DNA of 64,000 nt from Bondarzewia mesenterica (taxonomy: Eukaryota > Basidiomycota > Agaricomycetes > Russulales > Bondarzewiaceae): the NCBI GenBank assembly GCA_004802705.1, contig SGPL01000044.1, positions 37,108 to 101,107 of the forward strand. The letters are read 5' to 3'. Positions 11,229-22,180 of the stretch are shown in pieces; positions within the stretch are counted from its first letter, which is position 1; the number at the start of each line of letters is the position of its first letter. The translations under genes and the position numbers were made by a program. The notes beneath the pieces are model-generated. The model saw nothing but the letters and a program-made list of their open reading frames with translations. It was not told where the DNA came from and searched no databases.

Positions 11229-14200
11229 ATGCTCCTCCGCCTGGCAGCAGCGAGTCGCGTAGCTCCACCACCACCATCGTCTCTTGCAATCAGGCAGCTA
11301 ATATCACAACCACGCGCTCGTTACGCTACCAGCACCATGACCGCTCCCAATGAGCAAGCATACTGGCAACACATTAACTCGGTTAAAGGTCTCAAGCACT
11401 CGGTCTATACGAAGCCCATACAGAAGTCTCCACAGGATGACAGGGACTACAGGCTCATCCGCCTGGAGAATGGGTTACAGGCAATGCTCGTTCAGGACGT
11501 CAAGGCAGACAAGGCAGCAGCCAGCTTAGATGTGGCGGTAGGGCATCTGCACGATCCTGTGAGTGCCCTCCCAGATATCTTTATTCATATAAGCAAGATG
11601 TAGGCACACTCTACGCGGTGTGGAACGTATAAAACAGGTTTCTTCTTGTCAAACTCGCGTGCAACCGGGGAAGCCGCATATCGCGAACGCAGCCTTGAAA
11701 CCGGGCCACTTCGCTTGTCCCTTTGTGCTTGTATCTGTCTTTCACAGCTGACGGACATGCATAGGATGATATGCCTGGCCTTGCTCACTTTTGCGAACAT
11801 CTACTATTCATGGTGAGTGTGGTCCGTTACAATACGTTCATGCACTCTGACCATTCCTGTCTTTCTTAAGGGCACTGAACGATTCCCCAAAGAAAATGAA
11901 TATTCGGAGGTATGTGAATCATCTACTGTTCTACTGTTTTCGTTGACGTTGTGCTAGTATCTGTCAAAAAACAATGGATCGTCGAATGCGTTTACAGCGG
12001 CATCCAACACGAACTATCACTTCAATGTCGCTACACCTATGTTATCAGGCGCCTTGGCACGCTTCGCTGCGTTTTTTCATTGTCCACTTTTTTCGCCTTC
12101 TTGCACGATGCGGGAGCTTAACGCTGTCGACTCTGAGAACAAGAAGAATCTTCAAAATGACATCTGGCGTATCTTCCAGTTGAACAAATATTTGACTAAG
12201 CCTGGCCACCCTTGGAGCAAATTTGGTACTGGTAACAAGGAAAGTTTGACCCAGGCCGGAAGGGATGCGAAGGCCAAAGGTCTGATTGGCGGTGCGAATG
12301 GTAAGGCGAATGGATTACCGGGATCTGCACCTGGCTCAGTGACTGGAAGTTTGGCCCCGTCTCCTATTCCTTCTCGTGTTGCTTCACCTGCGCCCTCCGC
12401 GAACTCGTCGAACAGTGAAACAGAGGCAGATGGAGGTGCTGTCGGTCGGGAAACCCGGCGTCGGCTCATCGAGTGGTGGAGTCGAGAGTATTGTGCCAGT
12501 CGCATGAGATTGTGTGTCATCGGCAAAGGTAAGGCCCTCGATCACAGTCGGCTCTGCTGTCCTAGTCCAGTCTCATCCCGATATACAGAATCTCTGGATG
12601 ATCTCTCGGAAATGGTCGCCGACCTTTTTTCTCCAATTCAGAATCGTGCACAGGAGTCGCTTCCCATGATACCAGATCACCCTTTCGGCTCCAACGAGAA
12701 AGGCGTGAGTATCTCACCTTTGATAGATTAATCTTGTTTAAGTGTTATGCTGTCAGACGTTGGTAACTGTTCAAACGGTTATGGATCTCCACGCCCTCGA
12801 AATCTCGTTTCCACTCGATGATCAAGCTCCTTTATGGCGTCACAAGCCCGGACATTTTCTCGCAGACCTTGTCGGGCACGAAGGTCCAGGGTCCCTCCAT
12901 TCGTATTTAAAAAACAAGGGTTGGGCTACTGCCGTGCATACTGGGCCGCAAGAACTTGGACGAGGGTTTGCAACGTTTAAAATTACCTTGTTCTTGACGA
13001 AAGAGGGTTTCCGTAGGTTTCTTTTTTTCATTTCGATCTTTCCATGCTAATGGATATCCTCGCTTTCAGGGAATTATCGTGCTTGTGCTCTTGCGGCGTT
13101 CAACTATCTCTCCATGTTGCGCTCCGCGCCACTCCCCGCCTGGTATCAACAAGAACGGAGCACCATTTCGAACATCCGCTTCCGTTTCCTCGAGAAACGC
13201 CGTCCAGACGATTACGCAGTTGCTGTCAGCGGCCGTCTTGCTTGGCCCACGCCGCGTGACCTTACACTTCAAGCACCTCATGTCGTGTGGGAGTGGGATT
13301 CTGAAGGCGAGGCAGAGAAAGAGGCGCGCAGTGCTTTAGATAAGTTGCGGGTGAGCGAGGGCCGTGCTGTGTTGATGGCGAAGAAAGAGGAGCATGACAG
13401 CATTGCCGGAGAACACGAATGGCAAAATGAGCCATGGTATGGAACGGCATTCAGAGTCGAGGAATTCGATGAGGAATTCATCAAGCTTGTCAGTTTTTCT
13501 TACTACGCTCGGAGAAGTGCGCTAATCGCTCATTATCAAGGCTGAGGGTCCGAGCACCGTCCCAGAGTTGTATATCCCTCGTCCAAACGAATTCATCCCG
13601 CAGAATTTGAACGTCGAACAACGTGAGGTTGCCGAGGTTTGTCCATCTCTTTCATGTGTGCACCCGGTGACTTAATATGCACTTGTCATTTTCAAGCCAC
13701 AACCCCGTCCCCATCTAGTCCGTGAGACTGCCCTCTCGAGTCTCTGGCACAAGAAGGATGATCTGGTTTGGGTGCCCAAAAGCTCATGTGTACATGGATA
13801 TCCGATGGTGATGCCGCTGACCTTCCGCAACATCTAGCAGAGGACTAATGATATTTCTCGATTCAGCCCATTCGCGAACGAGTCACCTCTTGCTTCTGTA
13901 CTGACACGGTCAGTATCTGATTCCCTTGGTTATAGGCGGAATGCTGACCTCTTTCACAGGCTATACGCGGATCTCGTGAACGATTCCCTGACTGAATATG
14001 CCTACGATGCAGAATTGGCTGGTTTGAGCTACAACTTCGGGGTCTCTACACTCGGCATATTCGTTTTTATCGGTGGATACAATGACAAGCTGCACGTACT
14101 CTTACGGGATGTTCTAGAGCGGGTGAAGAACATCCAAATAAAGCCAGACAGACTAGAGGTCATGAAGGAGCAGGTCGGTTGTTTTTTCCGTTCCAGTTTT

Positions 14201-15759
14201 CAGCTCGCTTCGTGCATCGACAATTGTTGATCCACGCTTAATACATTTGCAGGCCAAGAGAGAATGGCAGAATTTTTTCCTTGGCCAGACATATCGCATC
14301 TCCGACTATTATGCGCGCTACCTCATGATCGAGAAGCAGTGGACCATAACAGAGAAGCTTCAAGTTCTTCCTTGTGAGTAAATGGATCGCACCTTGTCCA
14401 TGATGTAGTTTGACAGTGTCTGAAATTCTTACTTTCAGCGGTCACCGTGGAGAAGGTGCAGGACCATATGACGAAACTACTGTCGACCATGCATTCTCGT
14501 ATTTTGGTGGAGGGTAATATGTTCAAAGACGTATGTCAGACGTTTCCGTTGAATATTATGCCATCTCATTTAAAGATTTACAGGAAGCTGTAAAGCTTGC
14601 TAAGATGTCGGAAGAGATTATCAACGCCTCGCCGTTGCCTGCATCGCAGATGGTGGATTTATCACTTCTGCTCCCCAAAGGTGCTTTTCAAGTCTCTTCT
14701 TATCGTTGATGATCAATACTCATGCTCGCTGCCCAGGTTCCAATCACGTTTGGTCGATACCTGTTCCAAACCCGAACGAACCCAATTCATCGCTCACCTA
14801 TTACACACACTTCGGCTCTTTGATTGACCCCCGTCTCCGCGTTACATCCGTTCTTCTTACCCAAATTCTTTCTGAACCAGCTTTCAACGTGTTGCGCACC
14901 AAAGAGCAATTGGGTTATGTCGTATCGGCATCTCAGTGGATCGCTCCTGGGGCCAACGAAACAGGTCTACGCATCGTGGTCCAGAGCGAGCGGGACCCCA
15001 TGTATCTGGAAGAGCGCGTCGAGGCGTTCTTGGAGCACATGAAGGGCACCATTGAAGACATGAGTGAAGATGAATTTTTGGAACAAAAGGCGGGTTTGGA
15101 GCGGAGGTGGAGGGAGGCCCCTAAAAACCTGTCAGAGGAAATCCAAAGGCATTGGGCGCATATCGAGTCGGGATACCTTGATTTCTTGAGACGTAAGTCA
15201 TCCACATGATTCCGGCGTTTTGATCAAATTTTGACATCAAATTTCAGGCTCTCATGATGCGGATGAATTGAAGACCATCACAAGGGAGGAGGTCCTCGCG
15301 CTCTTCCTATCTCAAGTCCACCCATTATCTATCACCCGCGCGAAATTGTCCGTCCACAGTCGCTCACAAAAACCTCGACCGAAGCATGTCAGCGCATCTG
15401 CAGCGGAGGCGTTCCAGCAGCTCGCGAAGGAGATTGGCGTGGCGGCCGACGAAATCAACTGGCGAGAAGAGCTCCATGCGGACGGCGAACCTCTGGTCGG
15501 CGAGTTTGAGAAATTTTGGAAGGGCGTGTTGGCTGAAAAGCCGGCTGATGCGGCGCAGAAATTGATCGTGGTGCAGAAATTGCTCGATGCACTTCCTGGG
15601 CTCGTCGCGCGGTACCCCTCGGAGGCTGATTCCGAGGGCACGTTGAAGGAAGACATGACGCTCATCGAGAATCCTAAGATGTTCAAGGCGTTGCTGAAGG
15701 TGTCGGAGCCTCCGAAACCGCTAGTAGAGTGGAATGACTTACCGACGTCCAAGTTTTGA
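11229..15759 (+). CDS. STE23: Insulin-degrading-enzyme-like M16A metalloprotease (Ste23/IDE type)
   Basis: This zinc metalloprotease cleaves small peptides enclosed in its chamber; yeast Ste23 helps mature a-factor. Sixteen exons were traced: 11229-11558, 11765-11812, 11871-11909, 11958-12528, 12589-12704, 12757-13012, 13070-13488, 13541-13636, 13697-13807, 13867-13908, 13960-14173, 14253-14373, 14439-14530, 14584-14680, 14737-15192 and 15248-15759. They give about 1,172 residues. Exon 2 encodes the inverted zinc motif HxxEH as HFCEH, and the distal Glu lies in the following RELNAVDSENKKN segment. Conserved TKEQLGYVV and a C-terminal M16 domain follow. A Ser/Pro/Gly-rich insertion of about 50 residues follows the helix after the active site (12270-12440). 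The N-terminus (MLLRLAAASR...RYATST) resembles a mitochondrial presequence, with a second in-frame Met at 11337. Exon 9 needs one base removed from an AAAA run (13778-13781) to reach AHVYMDIR. Confidence 0.93.
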
Positions 15760-18206
15760 GTCTGTCCTCGATTTTCACCCGGCATGCTTGCTCCCATCTC
15801 TCTCTTCCACTTCATGTTACAGAGTCACAGTCTTTCTGTCTTGTACTTATTACTCGAGTAGCGCCGACTTTGTCGGCATGTACCTTGCTTGCAAGTAATT
15901 TTTCGTAGGTACAATTACAGCTATCGTACAAGTACTACTGGGTAGGATTTCGAAATTGTGGCTACAGTTACAGTTATCCTTTTTTTTTTTGTGGCGGGGG
16001 AGTTCTACATGGCAATCACCGGTTGACGGCCGATGTCCGCGCAGCCACAATTTTGACCAGGGGAAGGGTAATCATGGATCATAATGCTTCATCATTGGCT
16101 CTGGTAGTCATCGCCAACATAGGCTCCGATGAGCTCACGACCCGTTGCAGTGGCAGAAAACCCTTGATACTTTAAATCATGGACACCGCTGGACATCATA
16201 TTTGCTGCGCTTTGCTGTGCTCTGCTTGCCACTGCACATCATGCATGGAGGATTCGGACTGTGAATGGAAGTCGCCGCCATCCTGGAAATTCAATTAAGT
16301 ACGCAACAGCGCTCGACGCACTCGCTACTCTAGCTTGCATGGTTCCTCCTTATCATGACAGCACCGAAGGCCAGGAGGTGGAACACATGAATTACTGGAC
16401 CTTGGCCGTATTAGCGAGCAAGGGACTTGGTAGTCAGTGCCACAGCTCATTAACAAACGCGCTGAAACATCCTCGGGGTCAACCGTCGGTATGCCAGTGC
16501 GCTCATATGGGCGAGAACAGTCGAGGATATGGGCGTCTGCGATCGTGACTCCATTGATCCCGATTGCGCGTCGGCGATGGACGAGTCTGCAACATCGAAC
16601 AAGGTCCGAGGCGGAGAACCCATTGAAGTAATTCACTTTCAGAAAAGACACAAACCTTCACTCACCATGCACATACCCGTCCACAGAATAGATCACGCCT
16701 AATCGCGGAATTAGGTATCATAGAATGTTTCGCAACAAAGTCATAGCCCGACTCTCCCATCAACTGAACTGAGTTTCACTGCGCCGAGTCGGAGTAGAAA
16801 TATAAGTCAATGAGATATGATGGAGGCGACCTCGAGTCACAGCGCAACTGGTCTCCGAGTCCCAATAGTACGGCGATCGCAATTATGCATGCCGCGGTGG
16901 AGACGATGCCAATCAGGCGGAACAAACTAATCATAGAGCTCCGATCGCGGGATATATCGACATCATAGTTTGCATCTCCATGGGCTCGTGCAGCCTGAGG
17001 GAAACATTGTCAAAAATTGAAGTCCAACCGACTCGAGCTGAGGGGGGGGTCAGATTGGCTCGCGTAGCCACCGCAATGGTGCTAATCTATCTTTTGAAGA
17101 AAGAAAAAGTCCGCTAATGCGGAAAACAAGGTTAGCGATAAAGGCTCAAATAGCCAAGGATGTGGTACTTATATGCCTTCCCGAGTTGAAATGGAACTAC
17201 AGGACCTTCCTGACAAAGACGGCTAGGATAGTTGACACTTCGGATGGACTCGCTGCGGGCCGGAACTATTTACATTCGATCAAATTGGAGAAGCCACTGC
17301 AACGTTGGAAAGCCAAGGAGAGCCTTTGGATGCAACCTCTCTAGACTTGAGAATAAACACCAGTCGGGTTTCGTTAAGAACTGGAAGGATACAGGAGGAT
17401 ACAGTTCTGGCAAATTTGTGGAGAAAGAGCCAAAACAAATGATGAGTAAAAACATCCAGCTGCTAATATCCAGCTGTGTAAGACTAGACCTTACTGTTGT
17501 GCATTTGACGTTTCCTGTCGGTCCATACAGTATGAAAATCGGACAGGACAGGGCCTGGGAATGGGTGAATCCGATCAACAAACCGTTGGTGGCGCGTCCA
17601 TGCGCGTCCCATTCACGTGATCGCAAAATCCGGTTTTCGAACCGAACTGCGCTGGTAAATTCCTTTATTTGGGGAATTGCACTGAGCAAGGGTGACGGGC
17701 TAATTGAATTGTTCGAGCAGGATTTGAGATGTAAACATTAAGAAGGACGACGGTCGAAGCTTTTATGCCGAGAAACGTGTTCTGGAGGAGCTGTTAGAGG
17801 GAAGCGGAGGGGTACCGGCATGGTCAAAGTTGTGGGTCCAAAGATGCTGAGATAAAGCGCGCGCGTTGGTTTAGTGGCTTGTGGATTGAAATGGACTCTG
17901 TTTGTTAGTAGTTCAGCCCAACGTCTCCCTCCATTTCGACGCGTCTCCCCCTCCTCTTCTCTCTCTGCGTCCGCCTCGGCTACCTCTCTCCTTCCTCGAC
18001 TGTCGCATACACATCGGGTCTTCACAGCATTCAATCTCGGACACTGCAGGGCACTGTAGCATTATAGTAAGTATAAAAGTCCGTGGCAAAATATCAGTCG
18101 GTGCGCTGTAGCTTTGCTTCCGTCCTTGTGCCAGCCAGACTCAACTTTCCAGAATTCTCTCAAGTAAAGAACGCGCAATTTTTCCCGACCTGTCTGCGCC
18201 ATCGAA
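15760..18206. other. Long gene-poor interval with possible decayed coding traces
   Basis: No intact gene was recognised in about 2.4 kb. A T-rich run and a G run lie near 15980-16000. On the minus strand between 16325 and 16996 there are coding-like fragments, including one hydrophobic helix, listed separately. The 17117-17741 frames have no recognisable content. The region upstream of 18207 should contain the promoter of the next gene. Confidence 0.4.
16325..16996 (-). pseudogene. Possible remnant of a small membrane-protein gene (unrecognised)
   Basis: Reading the minus strand from about 16996, an open stretch holds a charged segment (HGDANYDVDISRDRSSM). A 20-residue hydrophobic helix follows (LIGIVSTAACIIAIAVLLGL), then a stop near 16785. 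Further along the same strand a 108-codon frame (16651-16325) includes ASDLVRCCRLVHRRRAIGIN and GVTIADAHILDCSRPYERTG. Splice-like signals lie between the two pieces, but I could not build one continuous gene. This may be a decayed gene, a short real gene with unseen exons, or chance. I do not recognise a family. Confidence 0.2.
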
Positions 18207-21200
18207 ATGGCTGACATGTCGACGCCATCTGCTTATTCGTCGCGTTACACGCGCACAATAAGTCCGCCTCTCTCAACAGCTGGTGCAAGCACGATAAGTC
18301 CTCAAACACAACGCTTGAACGTGGTGACGCGTCTGGCTATCGAAGGGAAAGCAAAGCGAAACGAGAGCAATGTTGCAATCAAAATGTATCTCAAGGTGTG
18401 TTGAGTCGTGGCAACTCATTATTTTATAATCTGTACTGATCTGGACGCTCATTTCTGAGTAGCTCACCCTGCCTGCGGATAGCATAACACCTGGAAGTGC
18501 TATCCCATTATTCAAAGGTCTGTGATTTTTTGCGGGTTTTCTAGCTGCGATATGGCATCGGTGGCCGAGCTCGATTTTTTCACTTCGTCAATCCGTGCTT
18601 CATAGTATCTGTACTCATACAATCTATTACAGAGGAAAACGTGAAAATCTTAGACCACGAGCTCCATCCTCTCGATAGTAATTCTGTCCCGTACCAATTC
18701 TCTTCCGCCGCCTCCCCACTCCTCCACAATGCTGCTCGCGCTCTCAACCTCCCGGCACGCTCATCCACTTCATATCTCACCTTGTTTGGGCAACCTCCCG
18801 CAAGTTCATCTCGACTCTCCTCGACTACACACAAGGATCCAGATATCCCTCGCCTCGACAAGACGTATACCGGACAGATCCTTGTAAGCGGATATCAAGT
18901 ATCATTTGTACTTCCAAAGGAACTTCCTCCGCGGTATAAATTAAATGGCATCGATAGTGAGGGAGATGAGCTACGACGCACCACCCCCACTAGGAGTAGA
19001 CGTGGATCTATAGGCGAGAAAAATGTGATAATGTTCATGGCAGGCATCAGTATGATGGTACCATACTTGTCAATCCCGCCTAGGGCGCCCTGGCTTGTGA
19101 GTTCCTGTCTTCCAATACAATACATCGTCTTTCTTACGCATAGCGTCAAGCTTTCAATTCCCACTCCCCGCTGCCTCCAGAACAATCTCAAATTGCGCAT
19201 CTTCCCAGCCAATCCCGCGACCTCTTCGTCTACGCAATCAATCTCCTCTGCCGAAGCAGAATCAGAGCTCACGTGGGATATGGCTGCAGATCCTCATGTG
19301 ACGCGTTCGACCACTTCACGTCGCACGTCAGCATACCAATACCAGCATTTTGCGGATGACGAGAGCAGCGACTCGGCGAGCGCACCCGGTTTTTCCGATG
19401 GTGTTGGTATTCAAGGCACCTTCCCAAGTACGGAGCGCGTCCGCGTTCGTTGGGCTCATCCCATTCGTGCGGTGGATGACGGGGTCCGGGACGGCAGACG
19501 GCGGATAGGCGTTACGGACGCTCGTGGAGAAATGGTGTGCACCATTTTGGGGCGCGGACGCGAGCGCAGTGGCGAGATGGAGGGGGTTCTTATGCGTTTG
19601 GAGTATAAGGGCTCTTGCAAGGGAGTCTGGTTCCCCGGCGTTGCCACGCTGCTAGGTATGGACGTCGCTCTGGAGGCGAAAAATGCCGAAGTCAGTTGGG
19701 CCCGAGGACGCGATCCCAAGTGGACCGTTGTGGGCGGCCCAGGTTACACAGGTCACGAAATTGGCGGGACCCACCACCCGAAAGTCGAAAGCGAAAATCA
19801 TATCTCGTTCGCCACGTCCACGTTCATGACATCCTCTGACGAGCGTGATGTTGGACCCTCGGGACCCCAAACACCGTCACGGCCGAGCTCGAGAACATCT
19901 TCAAGTCTTTCCCTACTTCGCGCTCCCCTGCCATCTCAGAGTGCGGGGGAGTATTCGTTTGAGACCCCATCGGCCACACCTTCCGAGGCTGGCATGTCGT
20001 CCTTATTCTCTACAACAGATGGTGGCGGCTCCAGAGGTCGGAGCAGAGCATCTTCAGTGGATGCGGATGTTCGAGATCCTTCTGTTCCTATTACTCTTCA
20101 TCTCAACATCAACGACCTCCTACCCCCGAACAAACAAGTCTTCACCTTCACGGTCTCTGGCGTCGTTCTCGTCAGACCACGCACACAGATTCCTTCCCCC
20201 ACCGACATTAACCCGCACGAAAGCTCTCTATCTTCCGACAGCGATGATAACAAAAGGGAGTTCACGGTTTCGATCCCACGTTTCCGCGTTCTCGCCTCCG
20301 ACAACGAGCAGATCGGAACGTCCGTGCGGAACGGCATTGACGCTGGTTACGAAACTGTCGACATATATACGTCGGCAGAACCCAAGGCGCGCAAGGTAGA
20401 ACTGGCGCATGGAAGCAGGTCAAAGGTAAGCGCCGAGGGCGGGCGCATCGTCCTCCGTCCCACGCCGCGTTCCTCCACATCTGCACTGCCACCCATCCGT
20501 GGCGCACGCCGCGATGACTCCGATGATATGAGCCGGCCACCAAGTCGTCCCCGTACTCCATCGGAATTTCGATTAGGGTCGTCTTCCATGCTACGGGATA
20601 CCCTTTTGAGCTCATTGAAACCTCGTCGAGACGGTCCATTCATGATTCCGTCGGTTACCGCCACTGTGACTCCACTGTTATCTTCCGGATCTGTGCTCCC
20701 CGATGCGTATGCCGTCCGTGCAGTGCTGCCTGCTCCTGCCGATGCGGACAGCGAGTGGTTGGAGTTCGGTCTAGCCCAGTCGTCATCGCCTTCTACTTCT
20801 CAGACTATGCTCAAGGACGGCGGACAGCCGCCCCGAGTAGAGATCGTAACCGCCAGCCTAGATGGTGTCCCCATTCGGTATGAGACCACTGTGGCGGCCA
20901 AGCCGGAGCAGAGCGCCATGTCGGCGCTCGCGTTTGAACAGATGAGCGGCAAGGAGTGGATCACTTGGGTCCGTCTGCATGTGGGCGCGCTAGGTGGAGG
21001 AATGGTGGAGGTGCTCTATATCGTGAAGGAGAAGAATCTGGTAGATGCGAAACAGAAGGAGCCCACGAGAAAGGGCAAGGAGAAGCTCAAGGAAGCACCG
21101 GAAATTGGAGTTATCCTACCGACATTTAACATTCCCGTCGGTTGGTTGCAAGTTGACATCGAATCACTTTCCGGTGAGCTTCATATCCGCTGAGACGCGC

Positions 21201-21894
21201 TCTTGATCTTACTCTTTGAACAATAGAATTTGAGATTACGTCCGTCCAGTCGAATCTCTCCCACCAGCAGAGCTTACCTCGGGGCAGGCGACTGCTACAC
21301 TACAGCCTCGAATCTTACTTCTATTGTCAACTGAGGTTACAAGTGCACCCTACGATCGCAGACACTCCGTGGATATCTCCATCGGTCTCGCGATTCTTCC
21401 ATCTTGCAGCATGCACAGCCCCGATAATCATGTCTCTCATGCTTTTCTTGCTATTGCTTGGAGTGAACAATGACCTCGGGCTCATCCGGAGATCGTTAGA
21501 TAGCCATTCAACGGGTTGGGGCTCGGGATGGGATAACGTAGTATCACCCACCGTCACGGTGACTGCGACGGCGGTATCGCGCTCGAGCGAGGGGCAGCAA
21601 CCGATATCATCGGCCGCCAATTCCTCACAAGCACCACATGCACAAGTCACGTCTATAACCATAATCGACGTGACGTCGCCGCCTCCGGAGCAGCCTCCTG
21701 AAGGTGACAAGCGAGGGGGGAGCAGATCGCCGTTCAGAGAGCGCTTCGCGGTCTTGGATCCTCGGCGCATATACATCATCATCCCAAATATGCGGGAGAT
21801 TGCGTGGAATACTTTGGACACTATGGTGAGGGGGGTGAAGTCTGCATGGTATAACGTAAGACGGGTGTATCATTTCCCTCTGGAACCCCCGTGA
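18207..21894 (+). CDS. Conserved-looking hypothetical protein with a C-terminal transmembrane segment
   Basis: I do not recognise the family. Five exons join in frame (18207-18395, 18463-18517, 18633-19096, 19151-21173, 21227-21894) for about 1,132 residues. The apparent stop at 21191-21193 lies inside the last intron (GTGAGC..AATAG); removing that intron joins SLSG to FEITSVQSNLSH with no stop. The N-terminal 250 residues look globular (VTRLAIEGKAKRNESNVAIK, ITPGSAIPLFK), and SIPTPRCLQNNLKLRIFP follows the 54-nt intron. Two beta-rich stretches (ERVRVRWAHPIRAVDDG; PITLHLNINDLLPPNKQVF) are separated by Ser-rich disordered linkers. Near the C-terminus there is one hydrophobic segment (SLMLFLLLLGV), then a Ser/Pro-rich stretch and a basic tail. 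This suggests a tail-anchored or single-pass membrane protein, but that is inference. Exon joins are supported by frame and consensus splice sites only. Confidence 0.7.
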
Positions 21895-22180
21895 TTTATG
21901 CACTGAGGAGACTTATGGAGACTATTAGGGGGTGTATATATACATGGCGTGTTATATTTCCTTACTGACCTATGCTCATTTATGTTTATGTTACTTATCA
22001 TAGCTGATCAAACCGCGGTGATGTAGTGTGCAGACAATGCGGTGATATTTGTTACAGGAAAAGGCACAAGCGCTATAGAACAATACAATACAAGTAAAGC
22101 TCGAGTATGACGCAGTCAAAAGGCAAGCAGCAGAACGCGCAAGGAAAATCGTTGTGAATGAATCACGATACGTCTGGCCA

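Noticed and set aside
17860..17925. TTGGTTTAGTGGC A-box-like sequence followed by AGTTCAGCC
   Set aside because: Acceptor, anticodon and T stems do not pair; chance resemblance to a tRNA.
19845..20399. 184-codon alternative frame inside the 18207-21894 gene
   Set aside because: Shadow frame overlapping the long Ser-rich exon; composition is not protein-like and the main frame is continuous.
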